Origin: a virus
Virus record (IMG/VR): IMGVR_UViG_3300031785_000012
Span: 1-43,314 of that record
Strand: one strand, 5' to 3'
DNA length: 43,314 bases
Part shown: piece after piece, positions 35,384-41,139 of the stretch
Layout of the letters: each line of letters opens with the position of its first letter
Position numbering within the stretch: position 1 is the stretch's first letter
Notes under the pieces: generated by a model
Databases searched by the model: none
What the model was told of the DNA's origin: nothing
Seen by the model: only the letters and a program-made list of their open reading frames with translations
Translations under genes and position numbers: made by a program

Positions 35384-35853
35384 GCAGTCCAGTCTTTGCG
35401 GAAGGAGATACACATAATAATGCCACACCCGTTGCTGCCGCTACAGGAAATGTGACCAACAGTGCGGTGCAATTCCAGAACAATGGAGCACCGTCCAGAC
35501 AGCAGTTCAGCACTGGGAACTCGTGCAATGGAAGTACTATGACACTTAGCCCATTTTATATGGGTAATGATGTTCAACCTGAAACTGAAGACGGATATGT
35601 CATAAACGAAAACTGGGGAGTTCAACTCGCATTTATGGTTCCCCTTAATCGTGATCTGACTAAGCAATGCGAACGCATCGCTGCACTTCATGAACGGAAT
35701 ATGAAACTTTCACAAGAAATGACAAGAGCACTCAAATGTAGTGAGCTTCATCGCAAGGGCTTTACCTTTCGACCTGATACTGACTCATACAAATTGTGCT
35801 CTGATGTCGTACCTATCCAATTAGTAAAAAAAGACAATGTTAGCAATCCTTAA
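35317..35853 (+). CDS. Secreted protein, 178 aa
   Basis: The signal peptide-like start has an extended basic n-region (MGHHNRLYNKLHHK), a hydrophobic core LLLCLLTIG and a cut near FA-EGD. The mature part has an Asn/Thr/Gln-rich stretch and a C-terminal helical half with several Cys residues (CNGS, KQCERIAAL, LKCSEL, KLCSDV), suggesting disulphides outside the cytoplasm. The exact start is uncertain because of the 67-base overlap with the preceding gene. No family recognised. Confidence 0.65.
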   Translation: MGHHNRLYNKLHHKLLLCLLTIGSPVFAEGDTHNNATPVAAATGNVTNSAVQFQNNGAPSRQQFSTGNSCNGSTMTLSPFYMGNDVQPETEDGYVINENWGVQLAFMVPLNRDLTKQCERIAALHERNMKLSQEMTRALKCSELHRKGFTFRPDTDSYKLCSDVVPIQLVKKDNVSNP

Positions 35854-35995
35854 ACCAATCGTTTTAACTTTTTTAAAAAGTGACAAATTTAAACAGTTTG
35901 TTGTAGATTTACTAGAAAAGTTATCCAAAGAAAGCGATAATGACCTTGATGACAAGGCAGTAGAATTTATTAAAAGAGGACTAAAAGTTGAGTAA
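35837..35995 (+). CDS. Small protein before terminase small subunit, 52 aa
   Basis: ATG lies 17 bases inside the previous gene. The product has an amphipathic N-terminal helix (ILKPIVLTFLKSDKFKQFVVDLLEKL) and an acidic end, and finishes IKRGLKVE. It overlaps the terminase small-subunit TTG start. No family recognised, though its place in the operon makes translation likely. Confidence 0.55.
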   Translation: MLAILKPIVLTFLKSDKFKQFVVDLLEKLSKESDNDLDDKAVEFIKRGLKVE

Positions 35996-36224
35996 AAGAG
36001 CAGGAGAAGAACAGTTTAACGAACTACATAAGTTAGTTACAACTGAGCTTATAGACAGAATACGTAGCGGTGAAGCTACTACCGCTGACCTAAAAGCTGC
36101 TGCTGACTGGCTCTATAAAAATGATATAACAGGTGTAGCGTTTGATACGTCACCTTTATCTCAACTAGCAGACATTATGCCAAGTGTCGATTTTGAAACA
36201 GTACAAAGATCGGTAATTAAATAA
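35988..36224 (+). CDS. Terminase small subunit, gp18-like, TTG start
   Basis: A 78-aa DNA-packaging protein (T7 gp18 is 89). The TTG start gives MSKRAGEEQFNELHKLVTTELIDRIRSGEATTADLKAAADWLYKNDITGV, typical of the T7-type small terminase, with predicted helices for ring formation. It recognises concatemer DNA and stimulates the ATPase encoded at 37093. Unlike in T7, three other genes separate the two subunits. Coupled to the next gene by TAATG. Confidence 0.85.
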   Translation: MSKRAGEEQFNELHKLVTTELIDRIRSGEATTADLKAAADWLYKNDITGVAFDTSPLSQLADIMPSVDFETVQRSVIK

Positions 36225-36493
36225 TGGCTCCTAGACGACTACCACGTAAACAACTTAAACGAAGTGCAAGAAACTACAGGGATAACCCCGCATCCAGAGA
36301 AAAGAAAAACGCTTACAACAGAAAGCGTAATAAATCCAAAGAAGCCATTACCTATAGAGTGGAACTTAAAAAAGCCCGTAGAAAAGCGGGGGCTGAAGGT
36401 AAGGGCGGAAAGGATTTTTCACACACTAAATCAGGAAGATTAGTACGTGAAAGTGTTTCAGCAAACAGAGCAAGAAATCGTGGTAAAAAATGA
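36224..36493 (+). CDS. Highly basic protein in terminase operon, 89 aa
   Basis: Rich in Arg/Lys throughout (MAPRRLPRKQLKRSARNYRDNPASREKKNAYNRKRN...), ending SVSANRARNRGKK, with no hydrophobic core. The pattern suggests a nucleic-acid-binding protein. It lies directly before the HNH gene, which it overlaps (ATGA), and may act with it in cutting or packaging. No family function known to me. Confidence 0.68.
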   Translation: MAPRRLPRKQLKRSARNYRDNPASREKKNAYNRKRNKSKEAITYRVELKKARRKAGAEGKGGKDFSHTKSGRLVRESVSANRARNRGKK

Positions 36494-36819
36494 CACCAAT
36501 ACTTCCTACTTATAAACATTACACACAAAACTTAATAGTCATGACATCAGGAGACGCTAAACGCCTATGGAGAAAAGCTATTAAGGAGGCAAACAATTAT
36601 GAATGTATTTATTGCGGACAAAAACATTATGAATATGATCTTACCATTGACCATGTACATCCCAGATGTTTGGGAGGTACTACCAATACTTGCAACTGTG
36701 TTCCCGCCTGTAGACGATGTAATCAAGAAAAAGGAAGTATGAACTGGTTAGTGTGGTTTAGGAACAACTTTCCACCAAACCCACTACGAGAAAACCTAAT
36801 ACTAAATTGGATTAAATGA
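36490..36819 (+). CDS. HNH endonuclease
   Basis: A 109-aa protein with a complete HNH finger: C-x2-C (ECIYCGQ), D-H-x2-P-x3-GG (IDHVHPRCLGG) and N-x3-AC-x2-CN (NCVPACRRCNQEKG). ATG 36490 overlaps the previous stop; ATG 36541 is an alternative in-frame start. HNH proteins encoded next to terminases often help cut packaged DNA, while free-standing ones can be homing endonucleases. Its placement between terminase subunits suits either role. Confidence 0.87.
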   Translation: MTPILPTYKHYTQNLIVMTSGDAKRLWRKAIKEANNYECIYCGQKHYEYDLTIDHVHPRCLGGTTNTCNCVPACRRCNQEKGSMNWLVWFRNNFPPNPLRENLILNWIK

Positions 36820-37103
36820 ACAAACTATTTAACCCTAAAAAACTACTATTACAAGAGCTTAAAGACATTGCTTATGCTACACCTAGTCCAGTTCGATGGG
36901 CTATGGTGTGGTTTTTGTTATGGTTTGAGCCACATTATGTAGATTACAAAGCTAAAAAAGCCGTAGATGATGCTATAGAAGACTATCATAAACGTAATAA
37001 TCTATGTGATTTTTGTGAAGAATGGCGTAATGAACCTGGAGTCAAGGTTATACCATCTGAAGTTGAAGGCTTAGATGACATGAGTATAAACTATGAAGAT
37101 TGA
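36816..37103 (+). CDS. Small protein before terminase large subunit, 95 aa
   Basis: Overlaps the HNH gene (ATGA) and the terminase start by 11 bases. It has an amphipathic/aromatic segment (VRWAMVWFLLWFEPHYVDYKAKKAV, about 26-50), a C-x2-C (CDFC) and an acidic tail. The Trp-rich stretch may be membrane-associated. T7 encodes a spanin (18.5) at this place, but the sequence does not show a clear spanin signature. Confidence 0.65.
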   Translation: MNKLFNPKKLLLQELKDIAYATPSPVRWAMVWFLLWFEPHYVDYKAKKAVDDAIEDYHKRNNLCDFCEEWRNEPGVKVIPSEVEGLDDMSINYED

Positions 37104-38820
37104 AGAACAACTCCAAAAGGATTTTAGGTATTTTCTTACCGCTGTTTGGACACATTTAAACCTACCCGCTCCTACCAGAGCACAATTATGTATCGCTGAG
37201 TATTTACAACATGGCCCCAAAAGATTACAAATCCAAGCGTTTCGCGGTGTTGGTAAGTCTTGGATTACTGCTGCATTTGTCCTTTGGACTTTATTCAATA
37301 ACCCAGATAAAAAGATTATGGTCGTCTCTGCTTCAAAAGATAGAGCAGACTCATTCTCCATCTTCTGTCAAAGACTAATACTAGAAGTACCTTGGTTATC
37401 ACAACTAAAACCTAAAAACGATGACCAGCGTTGGTCACGTATATCATTTGATGTGGGGCCAGCAGCACCACACCAAGCACCCTCAGTTAAGTCTGTGGGT
37501 ATTACAGGACAGCTAACAGGATCTAGAGCTGACCTTATGGTACTAGATGATGTCGAAGTACCAAACAACAGTATGACTGAACTACAACGTGAAAAACTTT
37601 TACAGTTGGTTACTGAATGTGAGTCTATCCTTACTCCTAAGCGTGATTCTAGGATTATGTTCTTGGGAACTCCTCAAACCACTTTTACTGTCTACAATAA
37701 ACTACGAGAACGTAGCTATAGACCTTTTGTATGGCCAGCTAGATACCCTCGCAAGGTAGCTATGTATGATGGGTTGCTTGCACCACAGCTGGCAGAGGAC
37801 TTAGAAAAAAAAGACTTGGCTTGGCAACCTACAGATACACGTTTTAAAGAAGAAGACTTACTAGATAGAGAAGCATCTATGGGACGTAGCAACTTTATGT
37901 TGCAGTTTATGCTAGACACCACAATGTCTGACGCAGAAAAGTTCCCATTAAAGTTTGCAGACCTAATAATTACACCTGTAAACCCTACACATGCACCCGA
38001 AAACATTATTTGGTGCTCTAGTCCAGACAATATAGTCAAAGATTTACCTTGTGCGGGGCTCCCAGGGGATTATTGGTACAGCCCTATGCAGGTACAAGGT
38101 GAATGGGTTGAGTATCAAGAAACCATATGCAGCGTAGACCCCTCTGGAAGGGGCTCAGACGAGACTGTAGCATGCTTTCTATCGCAGTTAAATGGTTTTA
38201 TATACCTACATGAGGTTTACGCCTCTAAAGACGGTTACAGTGACCGTACACTATTAGACATATTAAGGAGATGTAGAAAGTATGGTGCGAGTACATTGCT
38301 CATCGAGAGTAACTTTGGCGATGGTATTGTATCAGAGCTATTTAGAAAACATTGCCAAACGACAAAAACAAACATAGACATAGAGGAAACTAGAGCAAAT
38401 GTTAGGAAAGAAGATCGTATTATTAGTAGTCTTGAGCCTGTCTTTAATCAGCATAGGTTGGTTATTGACCCCAAGGTTATTCAATGGGATTATGCGTCAA
38501 ATGCTGATGAAGCAACTGAAAATAGATTCCAATATATGCTTGCCTACCAAATCAGCAGAATGTGCAGGGAGCGAGGGGCTGTTAGACACGATGACAGAAT
38601 CGACTCTCTCGCCCAAGGCGTTAAATGGTTTACAGATGCCCTCGCCATCTCTGCTCAACAACAGATAAGAGACAGACGAAAAGAAGAATGGTTAGACCAT
38701 CTAGAGGCTTGGATGGATGATCCTCAAGCTGAAGCTAACCATATGGTGTTGGGATTGGATTTAGACCAACGTAAAGAGGCTAGAGGATTAGCTAGAAGTG
38801 ATGATATGACTTGGATGTAG
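37093..38820 (+). CDS. Terminase large subunit, gp19-like
   Basis: A 575-aa DNA-packaging ATPase-nuclease (T7 gp19 is 586). Walker A is FRGVGKSW (about residues 50-57), Walker B is LMVLDDVE (about 149-156), and the RNase H-like nuclease has its first Asp in SVDPSGRGSDE (D349) and a late Asp cluster in HDDRIDSLAQG. T7-type enzymes cut concatemers to leave direct terminal repeats. It is the last gene of the late operon and is followed by structured non-coding DNA. Confidence 0.96.
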   Translation: MKIEEQLQKDFRYFLTAVWTHLNLPAPTRAQLCIAEYLQHGPKRLQIQAFRGVGKSWITAAFVLWTLFNNPDKKIMVVSASKDRADSFSIFCQRLILEVPWLSQLKPKNDDQRWSRISFDVGPAAPHQAPSVKSVGITGQLTGSRADLMVLDDVEVPNNSMTELQREKLLQLVTECESILTPKRDSRIMFLGTPQTTFTVYNKLRERSYRPFVWPARYPRKVAMYDGLLAPQLAEDLEKKDLAWQPTDTRFKEEDLLDREASMGRSNFMLQFMLDTTMSDAEKFPLKFADLIITPVNPTHAPENIIWCSSPDNIVKDLPCAGLPGDYWYSPMQVQGEWVEYQETICSVDPSGRGSDETVACFLSQLNGFIYLHEVYASKDGYSDRTLLDILRRCRKYGASTLLIESNFGDGIVSELFRKHCQTTKTNIDIEETRANVRKEDRIISSLEPVFNQHRLVIDPKVIQWDYASNADEATENRFQYMLAYQISRMCRERGAVRHDDRIDSLAQGVKWFTDALAISAQQQIRDRRKEEWLDHLEAWMDDPQAEANHMVLGLDLDQRKEARGLARSDDMTWM

Positions 38821-38824
38821 AGAT

Positions 38825-38848
38825 ACCCCTTCATAATACACGGGGAAG
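38825..38848 (+). repeat. 24-base repeat, copy after terminase gene
   Basis: Matches 2005-2028 within the RNA polymerase gene at 23 of 24 positions. It begins five bases after the terminase stop codon and is non-coding. Confidence 0.85.
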
Positions 38849-38880
38849 TGGTGCTCCTCGTGGGTGGAAACAGCGGTCAA

Positions 38881-38910
38881 GAGGGGAAGATGATTTCATC
38901 ACTCCCCCTC
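38881..38910 (+). other. Stem-loop downstream of terminase
   Basis: The outer stem GAGGGG (38881-38886) pairs with CCCCTC (38905-38910), and the inner stem GATGA (38889-38893) pairs with TCATC (38896-38900). A second stem, CACGAG/CTCGTG (38916-38921 with 38929-38934), follows six bases later. No T run follows. Possibilities are a transcription pause or termination signal, RNA 3'-end protection, or a packaging/pausing site. Confidence 0.6.
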
Positions 38911-38948
38911 TTCTACACGAGTTACCCGCTCGTGCTACTATTAACCAC

Positions 38949-38971
38949 CTCATACTAACACTATAGCACCT
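38949..38971 (+). promoter_or_regulatory. Phage-type promoter candidate (CACTATAG)
   Basis: CATACTAACACTATAGCACC resembles the T7 promoter core (AATACGACTCACTATAG): ATAC, a short spacer, then ACTATAG with G at the expected start site. It shares CACTATA with two sites at 39412 and 39437. It would drive the small ORF at 38987 and, in a circular or concatemeric genome, the early region. Confidence 0.5.
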
Positions 38972-38986
38972 ACGTACAGTACGACC

Positions 38987-39154
38987 ATGACAAAAGAATC
39001 GTTGTGGGGAAGGATAAAGAAGAGTAGATGGTATAAAAGATTTAGATTAGCACTAAAACTTCAACGCTGGCCACTTCTAACCTTAGCCCAAATGAAAGTA
39101 GAGTTGCAAAGACAGCATCTCAACAGAATATTTAACAAAAAAGATGGGTCTTAA
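38987..39154 (+). CDS. Small basic ORF, 55 aa
   Basis: MTKESLWGRIKKSRWYKRFR begins a Trp/Arg/Lys-rich product that ends in a helix-like segment (LAQMKVELQRQHLNRIF). It is the only convincing short ORF in the otherwise non-coding region and lies about 20 bases after a promoter-like CACTATAG. No family recognised; T7 has a similarly placed small gene (19.5), but I see no sequence relationship. Confidence 0.45.
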   Translation: MTKESLWGRIKKSRWYKRFRLALKLQRWPLLTLAQMKVELQRQHLNRIFNKKDGS

Positions 39155-39157
39155 ATT

Positions 39158-39185
39158 TTGACAAAATTGTTTGTGGGGATATATT
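39158..39185 (+). promoter_or_regulatory. Sigma70-type promoter candidate
   Basis: TTGACA (39158-39163), 16-base spacer, TATATT (39180-39185). The -35 is perfect and the -10 matches at five of six positions. It could let host polymerase transcribe the early block. Confidence 0.5.
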
Positions 39186-39225
39186 ACGCACGTTGCTTGG
39201 CTTTACCCCCGCGACACCCCAGGTC

Positions 39226-39254
39226 TTGATATACTGACAATAGGTATTTATACT
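39226..39254 (+). promoter_or_regulatory. Sigma70-type promoter candidate, near-consensus
   Basis: TTGATA (39226-39231), 17-base spacer, TATACT (39249-39254): five of six at each box with ideal spacing. The 14 bases around its -10 (GTATTTATACTCTT) recur at 40172-40185, just before the accessory genes, where the matching -35 is weak. This is the best host-type promoter in the window. Confidence 0.6.
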
Positions 39255-39316
39255 CTTGACAGCTAACATTTTTTATGGTAGCCCGCGGGGTACGGTTATC
39301 AACACTTGATTGCGAT

Positions 39317-39331
39317 TGAGAATCATTCTCA
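39317..39331 (+). promoter_or_regulatory. Fur-box-like inverted repeat 1
   Basis: TGAGAAT-C-ATTCTCA is a perfect 7-1-7 inverted repeat. It differs from the classical Fur 7-1-7 motif (TGATAATCATTATCA) at two symmetrical positions (13 of 15 match). It overlaps the -35 (TTCTCA, 39326-39331) of a promoter candidate whose -10 is TATAAA at 39349-39354. Confidence 0.5.
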
Positions 39332-39354
39332 TTAACCAGGAATAGGGGTATAAA
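39326..39354 (+). promoter_or_regulatory. Promoter candidate between the Fur-like boxes
   Basis: TTCTCA (four of six), 17-base spacer, TATAAA (five of six). Box 1 covers its -35 and box 2 begins two bases after its -10, the usual placement for repressor sites. A regulated early transcript is inferred. Confidence 0.4.
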
Positions 39355-39355
39355 T

Positions 39356-39374
39356 GAAAATGATTATCATTATC
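39356..39374 (+). promoter_or_regulatory. Fur-box-like sequence 2
   Basis: GAAAATGATTATCATTATC matches the 19-base Fur consensus GATAATGATAATCATTATC at 17 of 19 positions. It would cover the predicted start site of the promoter above. If it functions, host Fur-type repressor would control an early phage transcript in response to iron. Confidence 0.55.
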
Positions 39375-39403
39375 AAAGGGAATCGCGGGGACTTGGCGGC
39401 ATC

Positions 39404-39424
39404 TGTAACAGCACTATACAAATG
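39404..39424 (+). promoter_or_regulatory. Phage-type promoter candidate 2
   Basis: TGTAACAGCACTATACAAATG carries the CACTATA core (39412-39418) seen at 38959 and 39437. It is tandem with the next site, core to core 25 bases apart. Confidence 0.4.
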
Positions 39425-39428
39425 TACG

Positions 39429-39451
39429 GTTAACCACACTATACAGAATTG
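39429..39451 (+). promoter_or_regulatory. Phage-type promoter candidate 3
   Basis: GTTAACCACACTATACAGAA shares TAAC-x2-2/3-CACTATACA with the site just upstream. The shared core resembles the T7 ACTATAG initiation region, although A/C replaces G at the start. Confidence 0.4.
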
Positions 39452-39660
39452 TTACGATCCCCACAATTCCCAAATGAGTCTTATTTAGTGTGTCATCAAG
39501 TCAATACATATATATGGACGCTACATATAAGGGGGGTTTATGTGGGATATAAGGCTTTTTAATAGTGATTAAGAATAATCCACAATTAATAAAAAATAAA
39601 GCTAATAAATGCCCCTCGATTAAGTTTCACCTGGGCCACAGTTTCGCAATAAGAGAGGGT

Positions 39661-39717
39661 TTATTGAGAATCAATAAGGGTGTAATTATTGAGAATGAAA
39701 ACGGTTATCATTTTCAA
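39661..39717. repeat. Cluster of AT-rich inverted repeats
   Basis: TTATTGA-GAA-TCAATAA (39661-39677) is a perfect 7-3-7 repeat. TTGAGAATGA (39689-39698) and TCATTTTCAA (39708-39717) form an imperfect 10-bp repeat (9 of 10). The half-sites resemble those of the Fur-like boxes at 39317-39374, with different spacing. Confidence 0.5.
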
Positions 39718-40225
39718 ATGGTCATTTTGTCTCATCATTCTCAGCTTTTTCTCACGATAAGAACCCAGTCAACCACTATCCCCATATTTGCTAGGCTCAA
39801 CCTTCTCTATATATATAAAAAAGGGAAATGTGTTGAATCGCTGACAGTTACCAGGAAGCACGTTGACAGGTCGGAATAGATTTGCCATAGTAGGTACATC
39901 AATCAATTTCGAGCAAGCCTATTGAACATTTTTATTTCTAGTCAATCCGAGGGGGGAGGAAATTTACACTGATACGCAAAGCGAGGTGTAACGGGTGGGC
40001 TGGATAGACCGTTAAAAGCAGAAAAGGATTTAGCAAATCAATTTTATTTAATAGAGTTATTGACTGCCAACAGTCCACCTTTTACGGGTGATAAAATACT
40101 TTGATAACTCTTTCATGCGGTAGGTCGTCCAGCTATCACTCAAACCGATTACTAACGATTGTTGACGCTGAGTATTTATACTCTTATCCGTCCCTATACC
40201 TAACCAGTACAACATGCATATAGTC

Positions 40226-40253
40226 GCAAGTTCAATTCTTGCATACCGCACCA
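40226..40253 (+). other. tRNA 3'-half fragment (T arm, acceptor strand, CCA); attP candidate
   Basis: GCAAG-TTCAATT-CTTGC is a canonical T arm (TTCRANY loop, G53-C61 pair). ATACCGC, discriminator A and CCA follow. Upstream, TAGTC (40221-40225) fits a variable loop ending GTC and GCATA (40216-40220) an anticodon stem strand. The similarity stops at the anticodon loop: there is no T33 and no D arm within a tRNA length. The fragment therefore corresponds to about positions 37-76 of a class I tRNA, as in tRNA-derived attP cores. Confidence 0.65.
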
Positions 40254-40270
40254 CACCACTAACTAAAATT

Positions 40271-40894
40271 GTGACCTATTCCCAACTATCACACAATGCA
40301 CGTGAGATTGTCGCCAAGTTCACGCTCGCCACCTCTCAAGAAGTGCAACTAGGTTGTGACTGGTATCCCTCAGCTCTCAAGATCGCCTCCCGTATTGCTA
40401 ACAAATACGGACTGCGTACAGAAGTTGTTGCGGGTGTCATCGCTGCCCTATCTCCCAACAACCGCTGGGAACGTAACATTGTAGACGCTGAAGCCATCAT
40501 TAAATGCTGGGCTGCTGGCGGTACACGTACCGACATACTCAATGTCAAGGTCTGCACCTATGGTAAGATGAAAGCCAAAGCTGTAGACATACTGACTCGT
40601 GACATTCCCATTGTCGAAATTCTCAACGGCAAGAAGATCATCGAGTTCTTCAACTGCATAACCAACCCAGCACTCAATGACGTGTGCATTGACGGGCATG
40701 CTTACTCCGTATGGTTCGGGCAACGCTTGACCATGAAAGAAGTACCAGCCATTGGTAAGAAGCTACGCCACCAAATCAAGACTGATTATTGTGACGCTAC
40801 TGCTTTCATCAATGAGGAGCTGGACACAGCCTACACACCTGCCGACATCCAAGCCATCACTTGGGTTACTCACAAACGTATCTACAATGTCTAA
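40271..40894 (+). CDS. Conserved phage protein, possible helix-hairpin-helix fold (DUF7178-like)
   Basis: A 207-aa protein if translated from GTG 40271; the in-frame ATG at 40214 would run across the tRNA fragment. Conserved-looking blocks are VVAGVIAALSPNNRWERNIVDA (about residues 55-76), CTYGKMKAKAVDIL, DVCIDGHAYSVWFG and PADIQAITWVTHKR. I recognise this pattern from a phage family of unknown function. The ordered helices with an AALSP/G-K-M-K-A-K-A and a D-G-H-A element recall helix-hairpin-helix DNA glycosylase folds, but no catalytic role is shown. Confidence 0.78.
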   Translation: MTYSQLSHNAREIVAKFTLATSQEVQLGCDWYPSALKIASRIANKYGLRTEVVAGVIAALSPNNRWERNIVDAEAIIKCWAAGGTRTDILNVKVCTYGKMKAKAVDILTRDIPIVEILNGKKIIEFFNCITNPALNDVCIDGHAYSVWFGQRLTMKEVPAIGKKLRHQIKTDYCDATAFINEELDTAYTPADIQAITWVTHKRIYNV

Positions 40895-41084
40895 ACAACT
40901 CACACTCATGCCAATACTTGACGGGTCTGTATTCGTCAACTCGCAGGTCGTCAACGACCCAGTTCTCCTATCCGTACTTACTGACATCCATGACAGAAAC
41001 TACCAATTCCCAACCCAAGAAGTCGAACGCTGGTACTTCGATACCGTCAAAGGACTCTCACGCACTCCCAGAAGACATAGCTAA
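40887..41084 (+). CDS. Small early protein, 65 aa
   Basis: ATG sits in ATGTCTAA across the previous stop, a coupling used elsewhere here. The product (MSKQLTLMPILDGSVFVNSQ...) looks like a small folded protein with a Trp/Tyr-rich end. It overlaps the next small ORF by 95 bases in another frame, so one of the two could be spurious; this one has the better start context. Confidence 0.5.
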   Translation: MSKQLTLMPILDGSVFVNSQVVNDPVLLSVLTDIHDRNYQFPTQEVERWYFDTVKGLSRTPRRHS

Positions 41085-41139
41085 GGCTATTGCTTACCTA
41101 GAGTACCGCAGACTACGCCACAAACACCCACACGTATGA
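40990..41139 (+). CDS. Small early protein, 49 aa, overlapping frame
   Basis: Shares 95 bases with the previous ORF. The C-terminal half (LPEDIAKAIAYLEYRRLRHKH) is a credible helix, and its stop overlaps the methyltransferase ATG (ATGA), which supports translation through this frame. The N-terminal half is low-complexity Ser/Thr/Lys. Confidence 0.45.
   Translation: MTETTNSQPKKSNAGTSIPSKDSHALPEDIAKAIAYLEYRRLRHKHPHV

Larger units (their letters stand above)
38821..38986. other. Structured intergenic region downstream of terminase
   Basis: It contains the second copy of the 24-base repeat (38825-38848), a long hairpin and a second stem, then a CACTATAG promoter-like sequence. No T run follows the stems, so simple intrinsic termination is not obvious. 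In T7-type genomes the right genome end and packaging signals lie here. Confidence 0.5.
39155..40270. other. Long non-coding regulatory region
   Basis: About 1.1 kb with no convincing gene. One ORF at 39565-39879 (104 aa, GTG) has no ribosome site and an unusual, low-complexity composition, so I leave it out. The region holds sigma70-type and phage-type promoter candidates, Fur-box-like sequences, several inverted repeats (39661-39677; 39689-39717), a small hairpin GACTG-CCAA-CAGTC near 40060 and a tRNA 3'-half. By analogy with T7 it should contain the left genome end and the early promoters. Confidence 0.7.

Noticed and set aside
39565-39879. 104-codon ORF with GTG start in the control region
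   Set aside because: It has no ribosome site and an atypical composition, and it contains the palindromic repeats of a regulatory region. It reads like open non-coding DNA.
40117-40253. Complete tRNA, possibly with an intron, formed by GCGGTAG at 40117 and the CCA end at 40253
   Set aside because: The span of 137 bases is too long for a tRNA and too short for a known cyanobacterial tRNA group I intron. There is no D arm, no T8 and no anticodon loop with T33, and the seventh acceptor pair fails.
40057-40254. 65-codon minus-strand ORF beginning MVRYARIELAT
   Set aside because: Its start is the reverse complement of the tRNA T arm, a well-known source of spurious ORFs. All convincing genes are on the + strand.
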